A stretch of 64,000 nucleotides of DNA from Lunularia cruciata (Eukaryota; Streptophyta; Marchantiopsida; Lunulariales; Lunulariaceae): contig OX419756.1 of NCBI GenBank assembly GCA_948567375.1, forward strand, positions 25,956,552 through 26,020,551, written 5' to 3'. The position numbers and the translations under genes are program-made. Below, piece by piece: positions 1 through 11,628 of the stretch (within the stretch, counting starts at the first letter, position 1; every line of letters starts with the position of its first letter). The notes below the pieces were generated by a model, which made no database searches, was not told the origin of the DNA, and worked only from the letters and a program-made list of their open reading frames with translations.

Positions 1-290
1 GGAGATGGACAAAGAATCAAAGAAAGTATTCTAGAAGGGAGTAAGGTTAAAGAGAGGATTGCAAGCTGCATGTGTAGGTTTGAGTAGAGTCAAGGACAAT
101 GAAGAGAGTTTGGAAGAGATGACTTTGAAGGTGCAAAGATCATGACTTTGGAGTAAGACACCTATGCAAGAAGCAATGATGCATGCAAAGTATGGAGGCC
201 AAGAAGATATAGGAGAGTTTAGTAGAGTAGCATACTTGTCAAAGATCATGTGTCTGTTGTTGTTTGTGGTACCCATTTTTATTTTTGTTT
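1..290 (+). repeat. Partial diverged copy of the 1.9-2.15 kb repeat segment
   Basis: Positions about 100-270 resemble 1960-2145 at roughly three bases in four, including the stretch around 'gatcatgactttgg' / 'gatcttgactttgg' and the following 'gtaaggcacc'-like block. It is therefore a third, truncated copy of the repeat-derived unit described for 1.1-3.2 kb. No open frame of interest is visible. The stretch from 290 to 1100 is purine-rich, has no recognisable gene and is probably decayed DNA of the same kind. Confidence 0.45.
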
Positions 291-1100
291 TGTTTTGATA
301 AAGTTTGGAAGAAGAAGTGCATTGGAAAAGCCAAAGGAGGGCTAAATGGGGAGGAAATAAGAAGAATCATGTGTTTGGCATAAAACCCAAAGTCAACCTC
401 CGGTCAAGGCCAAAGGACCCAAGATGGACAAGAGAGAAATATGAAGATGAGGGCTTTGTATCAAGTAGTACAACCTGATCCGAAGAACCTATAACAAACT
501 TCTTTGGGGTTTGCTAATCAAGAAAGTATGTGGGAAGAAAGTGACTACCTTGAGATCAAGAAGTTCTTGACAGTGATAGGAAAACAACTTCACAAAATTG
601 GTGAGTGGTATGGAGTAGTGACTGAAGAATGACCGATTAGCAAAGAACTATAAAATCAAGATTTCTATGAGGAAGCAGCACAATTTCCAGATGCTACCTT
701 GTTCGTATTCACAATCAACCCAAAGGAATGCAAATTGCAAATTTGCAAGAAGAAGAGTGGGTTAGAATCTTGAGTACAATCTTTCACAAGAAGAGAGTGA
801 GGGTGGTCCCAAAGTGAGTAAGCAAAGTGTGGTGCATAGAATAGATGCAATGCATAGATTAGATGTAGTGGCAAGGATCAATATCTCATTGAGACTTTAT
901 ATCATGTTCCTAGCCTGGAACTAGAATTTTAGTTTTCTAGGTTTCATGGCAGAATTGTTGCAAGTGATTGCAAGGATGGGCCAAAGCACAAAGGGAAGAG
1001 AGGGAATCTGGCTCAATGGACTGAGTTGGATTTGAGATTATTCCTGGGGAGAGAAGCAGGAGAGGTAGGAGGTACCACCTTCTATTAGAAGTGTGATGCC

Positions 1101-3205
1101 TTAGAAGAAACTGCAGAGGTGAGGAATTTGTTTAATCAATCGTTCACCAAGAACATGTATAAGGTGGATAATTATAGAGGCCCTAAGAAGAGAAGGATCA
1201 TGAGCACAATGACGGCAATGTTCAAGCCAGAGCAAACCACCTATGTCACAATGCAACAAGCAGTGTTCTTTCATGAAATGTTTGCAGGAGAAGTAATGGA
1301 TTGGGCAAAGTGTTTGCATCAACAAGTGGGGTAGATGATTACGGGTTGGAGGATGGACATGCAACCACACTACTTCATGCCCTTTGCAGCTCATTTCTAC
1401 TTTAGGCTGAACTTGTTGACTTTGGAGGAGAGAAACAAGATGTAGTTGCACTTTTATCCAGATCTATGCAAGGAGGTAGATGCAAATGAATGGTATTACA
1501 TGGAGCGGGTGCAAGAAGAGGATGAGTATTACAAGAAGAGTGGAAAGGAGAAAATTTTAGCAATTGATATCCCTAGGCCAAGAAAGAGAGACAAAACTAA
1601 AGGACGCATCATGTCCATATATAGCCTCAAAAGATACAAAAGGCTAATCCAAAGCCAATGTTGGTGAAGGCAAAGGAATCAAGGAGGGAGGGAGGAGTCA
1701 GAAGGAGAAACCGAGTCAAAGGGAGAAGCCTTGGGAGGAGAAGAAGAGTTCACACTGTGGAGTGAGGAGTTGAGCAATGCCAGCAAAGGCAAGGCAGAGG
1801 TTCAGCAAACAAGAAGAAGGAGTGTGGACGTCGAGAAGCCAAGTCCAGAGGTGTCCACTATCAAGCAAGGACATGAAAAGGAAGAAGAAGGAATCTTGGT
1901 GTGTCCAAGAGCTGCCAAGGGAAGAGAAGTGTTCAAACAGCCAATGTCGGATCCACTAAAGTTACCATCAAGAAGGAGTGCTTGGATGAAGAGACATTGA
2001 AGATCCAAAGATCTTGACTTTGGGGTAAGGCACCAATAGAGGAGTTGCCAATAGAAGGCAAAGAAGTCAAGGCCAATGATAGGAAGTACAATGGAGTGGA
2101 GTACCTATCAAAAGTCGTATGTTCTTTGTTGGTGTTTATGTAGCAAAAGAAAGTAGAGATGGCAAGCGGTAATCTTGATGTGAAAGATGAGTTAGTAGTT
2201 ATGACGAAGTAGAGTGCAGAGACCATGCTATTGAGAAGTAAGTTAATGCAAGTAGAGATGGAAGCCAAAGAACTTTGGGTGGAGGAAATTATTTGGAGTA
2301 AGCACTCAGAAGAAATGAGAGAGGATTTGGTGAAGTGTCGTGAGGAAGCCAAGCAAAAGACGGTGTTGGTAGAAGTGCTAAAGGGAGAAATTGCTCATGC
2401 ACAAGTGGAGTTGATACATTCAAAGGCAAGTGTGGCAATAATGGAGCAAGAACTAGAGAGTCTTAATACAAAGGCAGCCGAGAAAGATCAAGCCTAGCAG
2501 CGAGAATTATCCAAGCATAGTAGAGAAGATGACAGATTGCAAAGATTGTTGAGAGTGGTGGAAGAACAACTTGTATTAAATCAACAAGAGAAGGAGGTGA
2601 TGAAGGCTAAGTTCAAGAACAAGTTGTAGATGTATTGCAATGAGTTGGAGGAGGAAAGAAAGAAGGAGAAGGTCAAGATAGTGGTGGAATCCAATGTAGT
2701 AGCAACAATGGTAAGCAAGATGAAGGCACTGCTCAACACGAAAGTAGAAGGGAAGTTTGAAGAAGCACGAGTTGAATTTTTTGGTGCAGCAGACAAGGAA
2801 GAGGAAGGCAAAGGACACAAAATTGAACAATCTATTGATTCATCTACAAGATCACATAGATAGAAAGATGTTAGATGTAGAAGACAATGTCTATCTCAGA
2901 TTAGATCTTGTAAGAACAAATTTGGATAGACCTTGTAGTGAAGTAAAATTAGCCACAAAGTCTAAAGTAAGAGAAGTAGGAGTACAAGTGTCTTAGGGTG
3001 AGTTACCTGAGATAGTAGAAAGGAGTGGGTCAGCAGATAATGATGTAGAGACAGTAGATAGGAATGCAATTGTAGTTTGTAGTGAAGAAATAGTAGAAAT
3101 AGAAGAGTTAGGAGTGGAATTAAGTAGACTTGAAGAAGGAGAAATACTTAAGTGAACATTGGGTTTGGAAGCCAAAGTTGAGGTTGACATTGGATTGGAT
3201 TAGTA
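1101..3205 (+). pseudogene. Decayed coding unit with long coiled coil, unknown protein (copy 1)
   Basis: I do not recognise this protein. Sense-strand frames broken by stops and shifts can be followed from about 1119 to 3203. The first part (1119-1667) is globular and aromatic-rich (MTAMFKPEQTTYVTMQQAVF, then YYMERVQEEDEYYKKSGKEK). The second part (2225-2860) is a typical coiled coil rich in E, K, L and Q (IMEQELESLNTKAAEKDQA). The end (2970-3203) finishes GLEAKVEVDIGLD. The second copy at 4.0-4.9 kb repeats the coiled coil and the same C-terminus, so this was once one reading frame. Several breaks are TAG where the other copy has TGG. It is probably a gene or ORF carried by a repeat family; the family is unknown. 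Confidence 0.5.
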
Positions 3206-4010
3206 ACAGATTTGAGATTTGAAGAGGCAAATATGAAGAAGTGCATTTTCATTTTGGATCTACAGGTTGGTAGAGTTGTCGTAGAATGGTATTTTTGTTA
3301 GTAACTATCAATTGCTCTACTATTTAAAGGAGGCATCCGCAGTCTTATGTTGTTCAGTATTGCAAATTTCTGAAGATAGATAAAGCAAAGTGTTGAGTTT
3401 AGTGCTTGTCACTTGAGCTTAATTCCGAGTATCAATTCTATATTTTAGTGTTTGTGAGTGTGTGGAGAATTTCAAAGTGCAAGTTAGTATGCTTGGTGGA
3501 TGTTGGATTCCGCAACCTTGATCTTCATTCTATGTGTTTGATCCCAAGTGAAGTACAATTGGAGCAATGCCTTGATAGATTTGAGAGGAATTGTAGTGTT
3601 GGTAGTATTCTGCATTTGTGAGCGCTAAGTTGATGTGAAGCAATTTTGATCAAGGAAGTTGTGCCTTCAATGGAGGGGTGGAACACAATTTTGAGGTGAA
3701 GGTGCTTTGTAGTGAAATAGTTATCTTTGAAAGGATCTAAATCATCACAATCAAGTTTGTTTGGAAAGATTCAAATGTGTTGTGAGTAAGGAGTGTTAAT
3801 TCATGACAAGATTGAGATATAGTGCTTGTTACTCTCTTCTAGGTGTAGTTTCTACCTGAGAGATTAAAGATGCACCCAAGAAGAACTGATCTAGTTACTT
3901 TGCTTTGTGTTTAAATTTTTTTGACTTGTATCTCTATAGGAACAAACTTTACTTACCTGATTACCGCAAAAGTGATATCTACTGGGTTGTCACATTGTTG
4001 CAGTTGAAGT
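3205..4010 (+). repeat. Direct repeat block A (copy 1), possible LTR
   Basis: About 780 bp directly after the coiled-coil unit is matched by 4935-5700 over its whole length at an estimated 75-80 percent. Shared landmarks are 'aaagcaaagtg', 'ggagaattt', 'caaagtgcaagttagta' / 'gaagtgcaagttagta', 'gtgttggtagtattct' and the final 'ttgtcaca' / 'ttatcaca'. A block present once after each coding copy fits an LTR or a whole-unit tandem duplication. I cannot see clear TG..CA ends with a target-site duplication. A TATA-like 'tatttaaag' lies near 3322. Confidence 0.45.
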
Positions 4011-4014
4011 AGAA

Positions 4015-4931
4015 GAAGGAGGAGATACAAAAAGATCATTTGGAGGTGAAGGATGAGTTGTAGATGATGAAGTATCTCATTCAAGAAATGCAAGAATTGA
4101 AGGAGAGGTTAACCCAAAGGGGAGAAGAAGCCAAAGAACTTCAAGTGGATGCATTATTAAAAAAGAATCAATAATGGAGCAAGAGCTAGAAAGCTTAAGA
4201 ACAAAGGCGGCAAAGAAAGATCAAGCATGGCAGCAAGAATTGACGATCAAGCATGAGGAAGAAAGATTGCAAGGTCTCGTAAGAAGTGCAAAAATTCAGA
4301 TTGCTTAGTATATGGAGGAGAAGAAGATGTTGGCAGCTGAATACAAAGACAAGTTGAAGATGTATTGTGAAGAGTTGAAAGTGGAACGATCTTGTTGGAA
4401 TTGATACATTGGAATTGATAGGAGAGATTGTTAGGAGAATGAGGGTGATGTTGAGCACAAAAGAAAAATGGAAGTTGTAGGAAGTGAAGCTACATGAATT
4501 GAAGTTGCTTGTGTAGGAAACTTGGAAGAGAAAGGCAAAAGACGTGGACATGAATAGTTTGTTGATTTGTTTGAGAGATTGTGTAGATAAGAAGATGTTG
4601 GAGATAAGAGACAATCTGAGTCTCATATTTAGATTTAGTAAGATCAAAATAAGATAAACTTTGGAGTAGTACGGAGGAAGACATTAAGTCCAAAGTCATA
4701 GAGATGGGAGTTCAAGTGTCTTTGGGTGAGTTGCTTGATGCATTAGAGGAGAATGGGTTGTGTATAAAGGAGTTAGATAAAGTACCCATGTCTACAATTT
4801 TAATTCAGCTTGAAGAAATAGTAGAAATAGTTGATGAAGTAGTAGTATTAGATAGACCCAAAGATGGAGATGTAATTGAGGGAACATCATGTTTAGAAGC
4901 CAAAGTTGAGGTTGACATTGGATTGGACTAG
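4015..4931 (+). pseudogene. Decayed coiled-coil coding unit (copy 2)
   Basis: This is the second copy of the unit at 2.2-3.2 kb. It shares IMEQELESLRTKAAKKDQAW, the following glutamine- and glutamate-rich coil and the same C-terminal end, EAKVEVDIGLD, at about 4897-4931. The last 75 codons (4704-4931) are still open from an ATG, MGVQVSLGELLDALEENGL. Earlier parts are broken by stops, for example near 4305 and 4400. The product would be a long alpha-helical protein of unknown role. A gag-like or other accessory ORF of an unclassified repeat is possible, but nothing here proves it. Confidence 0.45.
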
Positions 4932-4934
4932 TAA

Positions 4935-5700
4935 TAGATTTGAGATATGAAGAAGTGGTTTGTCATTTTAGATCTGTAGGTTGGTAAATTTGTTAAGAAA
5001 TGGTTTTTTGTTAGTAACTATTGAACTGCTCTACCTATATAAAGGAAGCATTTTTAGTGTGTTGTTATCAATATTTATATTTTTGAGTTGAGTAAAGCAA
5101 AGTGATGTAACTCAGTCCTTGTTGTTTCAGCTTAATTTCAAGTATCAATCATGTGTGTGTTTGGAGAATTTTGAAGTGCAAGTTAGTAAGCTTGTTGGAT
5201 GTTGGATTTTGCAGTTCTAATTTCATTTTGTGTGTTTGATCCTGAGTGGATAAAAATCAAAGCAATGCCTTGACAGATTTGTGAGGAATTGTAGTGTTGG
5301 TAGTATTCTACATTTGTGAGTGCAACACTAGATTGATGCAAAGCAACTCTGTTCAAGGAATTCATGCCTTCAATTGGAGGGATGGAACACAATTTTAAGG
5401 CATAGTCATTTCATAGTGAAGTAGCTTTCTTTGGGGAAATCTGAATCATCACAATCAAGATTGTTTGGAAAGATTTGAAGTATTGTGATTTATGGGTGAC
5501 ATTTTTTCTGACAAGACTATGACCAATGGTTGTTACTCTCTTCTGGGTGTGGTGTCTATATGAGAGATTAAAGACGCAACCAAAAAGAACTGATTGTTAC
5601 TGTTTACTTTGCATTTGACTATTTCTTTACTTGTATCTCTATGGGAATAAACTTTGCTTACTAATTACCACAAATGTGGAACTTGTCAGGTTATCACATT
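4935..5700 (+). repeat. Direct repeat block A (copy 2)
   Basis: This is the second copy of the non-coding block at 3205-4010, in the same orientation and in the same place relative to the coiled-coil unit. A TATA-like 'ctatataaagg' occurs near 5034, matching the position of 'tatttaaag' in copy 1, so the block may carry a promoter as an LTR would. It ends 'gttatcaca' near 5699. Confidence 0.45.
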
Positions 5701-5701
5701 C

Positions 5702-6110
5702 TTACTCAAGTATCAAATGAAAGTTGCTACCTCAAGATCTTGTTCACTAAAGGTGCTTTTTTATATCCTTTGTCTTTTATGTCCTTCTTCAAGCTTCAAA
5801 GCCTCCTCAAATATCTAGCAATTCAATGCAACTTTGATTTTGTACTCACCAAAGGTTATTTTTTTACAAAGGATGTCTCTTGCTCTTGCATCCCTACTCA
5901 AGTATCAAATGAAAGTTGCTACCTCAAGTTCTTGTTCACCAAAGGTGCTATTTTATATCCTTTTTCTTTTATGTCCTTCTCCAAGCTACTACCTTATGTT
6001 CATGCTCTCCAATATATCTATAAAATGTGGAGGAATACCCTTGTCTCTTATATCTCTCCTTTAATATCGAATCAAAGTTGTTACTTCAAGTTCTCACTCA
6101 CTAAATAATC
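5702..6110 (+). repeat. 188-bp-period tandem repeat
   Basis: A segment starting 'tactcaagtatcaaatgaa' at 5702 recurs at 5890 with almost no change for about 94 bp, through 'cttttatgtccttc'. A weaker third copy ('atatcgaatcaaagttg', about 6065) follows. Short open frames here (5674-6108) are by-products of the repeat and not genes. Confidence 0.6.
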
Positions 6111-6114
6111 CTCA

Positions 6115-7269
6115 ATCCTTGTTATATAAGACATCTATTATCTCTTATAATACACTTCAAGCTTCTAGCTCAAGCAACTACCCTGAGTTATCACTCATTA
6201 ATGGTTTTGAAAGTATTTAAGATCAACCTAAAGCTCTTGTATTTATCTTTGAGCTTCTAGCCAAAGCCTTGGAAGTTGGTTTTATGTGTTGATGAGTCTT
6301 TCATTTGGTAGGTCATAAGATTGATACTAGATTGCACCAACAACTACCACTTAAGACATCCATTGTTTAGCACATGGTAATGATAACTCTTCCTAATTTT
6401 AGGCCAAAACCATCCTCAAGCTCAGTAGATTCTAACTTTATATTTAGTTCCATTCCAATCATTTATGGCCTACTTTCTTGATGGTCCAGAGTTCTTGTAT
6501 GGTGTTCCAATCATCTTGTCCCAATGAAGTCTATTTGCCTTAGGTCAATGTTTCCTTGCTTAGGATGGTTTGGAAATGCTACCCAACTATTAAATATTAA
6601 ATCTAGGTCCAAATGTAGGCTTTTAAATAGGTTCAATTTTGGCCTAAGTTTGTGACTAATCACAACCTTACCCTTGGACCGACTCATATTCTTAGTTAAC
6701 TCAATGAGTTTCTAAGATTTAATTTTCTCTTTCTAAGATTGGATTTTCTCTTCAAACTACCTCAGGCTCTCTCTTCCTCAAAATAATTTTAGCTCTTATA
6801 ACATACTCTTCTTTTGGTCTTTTAAAATTATAATTTAGTTAAATATAATTTGGAGGTGTTAAGGAACTTGGGGTAAACTTAGGCTTGTTGAAAGTGGCTT
6901 TCTAAGTGTCTATCCAATGAATAATTAATCTTAAGTTATAAGTCAAGATGTATCTTTTCTTGCCAAGTGCTCCTCATTTTGCACAAATCTTGGTTGTGAA
7001 TCTAATCTTTGTTTCCTTAGTATTGATTTATCTCCAACAAAGTTCCTTGACTAATGGCAAAATTCTAGCACTTTTTCCTAAAGGTTCCATTGCCTTATCC
7101 TTGGTTGCATTTTGGCTTGATTGTCCATGAATTGCTCTACCCTAATCCAATCTTCACATGGAATCTAGCAACAACCTTTATTTGTCCTACACATATACCT
7201 CTAGTATGACAAAGACACACTTAATGGGTATAACAAAAAAATAAGAACAATACTAACTTATCCAATCAA
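6115..7269. other. No recognisable gene
   Basis: Moderately AT-rich DNA without a convincing reading frame, RNA gene or structured repeat. A 60-codon open frame at 6948-7130 has no recognisable motif and is probably chance. Confidence 0.5.
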
Positions 7270-7705
7270 TCACGTGACAATCACTTCAATTAAGTCATGG
7301 TGGCATTGGCCATCCATTCCAAGTGGTCCATGAATTGAGTTGCCATATGCTCTATGGTTGTGAGAAGGCACATATGCTTGTTCACTAATTTCTTGCATTC
7401 TTGTTGAAATCTTGACTTCAGGTCCTCTCATACCTTTGTTTTGATTTCTTCCTCCTTATCCTACGATCATTTTAGTCTCATTGTAAATTCTTGCATATGA
7501 AGGTTTGTAAGCTCTTTTAGGTTCTTGTACCAAACCTCCACTGCAACTGCCTTTGTGTTAGCAACCTTCAATTCTGTTATGATAGTTACCACTTCTTTGT
7601 CTTGTGCCTTAATCTGTTCTTCTTCCTGCTGTGCACTAGATCATTCCCGTAATAAAAAGAACTTATCTAACCTCATCGTGGAGTCCAGGAGTAAGCATGC
7701 AAAAA
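7270..7705 (-). pseudogene. Reverse-strand remnant of a coiled-coil ORF
   Basis: Read on the minus strand from 7705 to 7275, one frame gives a helical, charged protein with a few stops: SSAQQEEEQIKAQDKEVV, then a helix-rich stretch, then MDHLEWMANATMT. The low number of breaks in a single frame and the coiled-coil composition suggest former coding DNA. It resembles the 1-5 kb units in style but I see no clear sequence match, so I leave the family open. Confidence 0.35.
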
Positions 7706-8218
7706 TGATTATGAATATGAAAAACTAGTCTCAATCTGTTACAAAATATAGCTTATTGAGATGCTAACTACTCCACAACTCAATCTATTTACTTGGGATG
7801 GTCAACAAAAGGGTCAATAGAACATATATATAATCTATGATATCGATAATATTAGTGTGATCGTCCATCTACCTCTAACTCTAACATCATTTATTCCGAC
7901 CTTTTATTTCCGTAATGTTGAAAAAGTTGACTATAGTAAATAGTCTATATCATACAAGATTTATAACACACCAGATATGATATGTCTCGTGTCGCTCTAA
8001 ACTACCTTTTGCTTATAGCACTTACTTTGTTAATCTGTTGTTGACCATTCCGAGCATATAGATTGAGTTAACTGGGGTCTCTCGTCTCCCGTCCCCTCTC
8101 CAGATCTCGTCGCTCCATCGCCACTAAGGAAACCATACTAACTATTGAAACCCCTATTAAATCAACGATTTGACAAGTACTGCTGTGAAACAGTGAAGTG
8201 AAGCTTGAAAGGTGAACA
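7706..8218. other. Intergenic DNA, no gene seen
   Basis: No coding or RNA feature is recognised. Near the right end, around 8185-8230, a short imperfect tandem duplication of about 20 bp ('gtgaagtgaagcttgaaagg' and 'gtgaacagtgaagcttgata') is present. Confidence 0.4.
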
Positions 8219-8248
8219 GTGAAGCTTGATAGGATTATTTGTAGCACT

Positions 8249-8577
8249 ATGTCAAAATCGCCTCACTGCTTTCATAGTCACGATTATTACTTCACCGTCA
8301 CGAATCTTGGTACCTTCCTGCATCGGTGCTCGTCACGGTTCAATAACCTTGTTGCTGTAAGGGCGAATCTCGTTGCTGGTACACAGCGGCTGGCGTGCGA
8401 AGATTCCCTGTCCTTGCTACCTGATGGAGAAGAAAGAGTTTCATCGAAGTCCGCAGGCACCGGCTCCAGACACTGGACTGTACTGGAAGAATCTCCTTCA
8501 ACACAGTATAGCATCAATTCCGCGAAGATGGAAATACTGGATGTGCAGTCTCCCGTCTTCAGGTATGCCTACTCAAT
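8249..8577 (+). other. Open stretch of unknown nature, possible old exon
   Basis: A plus-strand frame is open from an ATG at 8249 and runs on through the inserted repeat at 8578-8681. The opposite strand is also open from 8517 to 8287. Neither product is recognised. Base composition is richer in G and C than the flanks, and 'tcttcag|gtatgc' near 8561 could be read as a splice donor. This is weak evidence, and double-strand openness in short GC-rich DNA is often chance. Confidence 0.15.
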
Positions 8578-8681
8578 GAGAGAAAAAGGCGACCGCGTAG
8601 AGAACACGAAGGATGGGAAGACCCCATCAAGCCGTACAAGGGACGAAAAAGGTAAAATGGGGCTAGGCCCCAATATATAGG
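8578..8681 (-). mobile_element. Short 3'-end retroposon copy with 21-bp target-site duplication
   Basis: A 104-bp unit matches, in reverse, the tail of the non-LTR remnant at 13.26-13.37 kb. It is flanked by perfect 21-bp direct repeats (8557-8577 and 8682-8702, beginning CTTCAGG). In the element's sense direction it starts just outside a hairpin, GGGGC TAG GCCCC (8659-8671 on the plus strand), and ends GCGGTCGCCTTTTTCTC. No poly(A) tail is visible. The long duplication is what target-primed reverse transcription leaves. Either a 5'-truncated LINE copy or a SINE sharing a LINE tail would fit. Confidence 0.75.
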
Positions 8682-8702
8682 CTTCAGGTATGCCTACTCA
8701 AT

Positions 8703-10635
8703 TGGGGATCAGCCTTTTCTTCCATGCTCAATTCACGAACTACGGAATTTTGTCAACATGTTAGACTTCTCTGATGGGAATGGATGGTCAAGATAAGTTA
8801 ATCCCACTAACTGGAAAATATTGATAGCATTGCCAATTTGACAAGGACCACAACATAGCCCAGATGGGAATCAATGGCAAACACTGCACCATACGAAATC
8901 CACCGTAGGAATGTGGTGAGCCAGACATGCAGTTCAAAGTTTCGGTATTGTTCTATAATGCTAAGTTCCTATCAAGATAGTGCGTTAAAATGTTGTAACT
9001 CAACTTGGTCCCAGTTCATGGATGATATATGAGTATCTGCGTATCTTGCTTGCAGGTTTCGAAACATATTTCTTGGTTATAGAACAGAGGCAGTTAGGAC
9101 GAGACAACACAGTTCTCACCTGTCAAGCAGCAGTTATCAAAATATGCCTATGATCAAAAGAACAAGTAGCTGCTGCTGAGTTGGTCCGATTTTGAGATTT
9201 AGATCATAAAGTGCTTTCAGGTATATGGAGTGGGTGCATCTTTACCAGAACTAGTCAAAATGAAAATTTCTTAACATTTCACTTTGCTAGGGTGGTTTGC
9301 CAGCCACTTATGTAGCTGTACTGGAAAGTTAAAATTTTGAGGATCTAGAAGAAGATTTTTCAATGTGAATTGCTTGCTAATCGAAATTCAAAGCAAGAAA
9401 GTATCTGGTCCCTCCGGAAATAATTATACTCAGAGTGTAGACGTGCTATATGTTTGGGATACTAATCTGCACTTTTTATGTCGTTATTCTTTGGTGAATA
9501 TAATTGGAGGATCTTTCCACTTTTATTTCTCAATCGAAGACAAAGTCCGCAATATTTATCCTGGTCAGAATGTTGTTACCCCCATTTCGGCCAGAACTGA
9601 TCTATCCGTTCCTCCATCGGGTTGAAGCTCATTAACACTTTTGCTCGATGCTTCCTAGATGAGAAAGAGTTGACGGAGTCGGCAAGTCTATCTCTTGTTG
9701 CATCCTATGCGTGTCGCCTCTCCGTTGCATCCACACATCAGAGACAAGAGGTTAGCAATCCCGAGCAGGTGGCATGTGGGAGTAGCAATTCACGAGCAAA
9801 TGAAATGTGAGAGTGGGAGACGCCTTTCCTCTCCAAGCGAGGAAACCCATGTCCCGGCCCTACGTAACTTCCTACTATGCTGCCAAGCTTCCCGTCCAAC
9901 CCGCGGGGTTGAATCAATACAGCAGTGGTTTTATAATCGTTTGCGGTAGCCTATCTATAAGACCGGTCTGGATTAGCGTTATCTGATAGAAGATTCTCTG
10001 TGAAATCCATGGAAGAAACAGTGATGCATATCGATGATTTCTAATTTTGGTTACTGTAATTTCATCGGATCCCTGGTACTGTATTGCAGCCGTTAGCGAG
10101 AATATTACGTGTGAGCCTTAGCTTCTAGCATTGAGGCGCGATGACATGAAGCTAATGTACGGAATTCTCAGGTCTTTAACTTTCACTGGGCACTCGATTG
10201 AGTTGCCCATGAGGGATAACGGCGGTGAAGTCCAAACTATTCCATGAGACTACAAAACAGTTCTATTTCAATTTTTTTAAGGTGAAGTTTCTCGGTGGAT
10301 TTTGAATTTTCTTTTGGATACAAGGAACAAGGACACTAGTGATGCCACATCCTAGACAGAATAATCCTTCAAGAAGAAAATAAATGGCGTCATAAGGAGG
10401 ACGGTAAATTCTCTGTGAACAGGTGGTTCAGAAAGATTCACAGTCCGTACTATTGTGTACATTCTTGGGAGGAGGATGAGCAGAAACAAATGATAGAAAT
10501 ACTCATGTAATGCACTACACAATTTTGAAAATCAGATAATATAATCTACCTACTTCACTACAATGAGGGACCTACCTCATGGGTAAGGTAAACAGTATAG
10601 TCAATCTGATGCTCCCGTGACTAATAAAGGTCTTT
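8703..10635. other. Intergenic DNA, no gene seen
   Basis: About 1.9 kb without a convincing gene. The open frames at 9365-9625, 9622-9810 and 9695-9949 are short, overlap in different frames and show no known motif. Nothing else is recognised. Confidence 0.45.
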
Positions 10636-10705
10636 GCGTTACCTCTGGGGTTTTTCTTGCACAGATTGAGCAGGTCTTCCCATCCTTTTTCTATCGTGTG
10701 CGCGC
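10636..10705 (+). repeat. Diverged copy of the LINE-tail repeat
   Basis: The segment 'ttacctct' ... 'ttcttg' ... 'ggtcttcccatcct' ... 'gtgcgcgcc' follows the order of the tail repeat seen at 11008-11117 and 13256-13375. Several substitutions and a missing 5' hairpin make it an old, partial copy. No duplication of flanks is visible. Confidence 0.4.
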
Positions 10706-11007
10706 CAACTCAATTTTAGCTTTAGATAACTTTCCCATCAAACACCCAAATCAAGACAACTTTCACCCGATCTTCACATTAGAAGATTCTTCGTCGGAAC
10801 CAAGCAGAGTTCATGCTGTAGAGAACAAGGCAAGCTAAAAGAGTGCGGTGCGTAAGTCTTGATTCGTTGGAAATTCTTCCGGACACGAGGACTTTATCCG
10901 TTTGAGAATGGACTACGTTAAGATGGAAGCAAAGTTGGTGCCGATTTGCCAAAACTGCCCGATGGTATAATGTAAACGATATGTGAATGTACACAGTAAA
11001 CAGATAT

Positions 11008-11117
11008 ACTATTGGGGCTTAGACCCATTTTATCTTTTTCGTCTCTCCGTTGTACGGTTCGATGGGGTCTTCCCATCCTTCGTTTCTTCTACGCAGTCGC
11101 CTTCTTACTATACAGTA
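11008..11117 (+). mobile_element. LINE-tail retroposon copy with 15-bp duplication
   Basis: This copy begins 'actattggggcttagaccc' and runs through 'ggggtcttcccatccttc' to 'cgcagtcgccttc'. It is flanked by near-perfect 15-bp direct repeats, ACAGTAAACAGATAT (10993-11007) and ACAGTAAACAGGTAT (11118-11132). Its 5' end lies a few bases outside the GGGGCTTAGACCC hairpin, as in the copies at 8578 and 11162. Confidence 0.7.
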
Positions 11118-11161
11118 ACAGTAAACAGGTATGTCGTCCGATGCTATTGGTATTTTATCTT

Positions 11162-11251
11162 GGAGAAAAAGGCGACCGCGTAGAAAAATCGAAGGATCGA
11201 AAGACCCGTCAAGCGAATGAGACAAATGAGGTAAAATGGGGCTAAGCCCCA
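11162..11251 (-). mobile_element. LINE-tail retroposon copy, inverted relative to its neighbour
   Basis: This reverse-oriented copy carries the perfect hairpin GGGGCTAAGCCCC at 11238-11250 and the tail 'ggcgaccgcgtag' at its other end. It is flanked by 10-bp direct repeats ATTTTATCTT (11152-11161 and 11252-11261), so it is an independent insertion. Together with the copy at 11008-11117 it forms two inverted arms of about 90 bp separated by 44 bp. Confidence 0.7.
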
Positions 11252-11628
11252 ATTTTATCTTTTGGGTTTTATCTTCGACGGTTATGGTACTTCCCATTAT
11301 GCATGCTATTCTTTGAGTGTCGCATCGGTAATGAATGTGGGACGAACTTCAGTAGAGGCAGCCGACCTAAGCTGCACTGTGTCATTAGATTATACACTAT
11401 ACATCATTCTGACTGGTTTTCTCTGACCGGTTGCTCTGTCTGTTCTTCTGCAGTGCCAAAATTTTGTTATCTGTTCCTTGACGAGCGAAATTGACGGGCT
11501 GAACCTGGAACAAGAATTTTCAACTGATACACTCAATATGACAAACTCGAGTCGTTCGCAAGGACTCAGTCTACGATTGCTGACTACCAGCTATATAGGG
11601 CATGGTTCTTTCTAATAAATCAAATCAA

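Noticed and set aside
8578-8681. Helitron end
   Set aside because: A terminal hairpin is present, but there is no CTRR end and the copy has a 21-bp target duplication, which Helitrons do not make.
11008-11251. MITE with long terminal inverted repeats
   Set aside because: Each arm has its own different target-site duplication, so these are two separate insertions.
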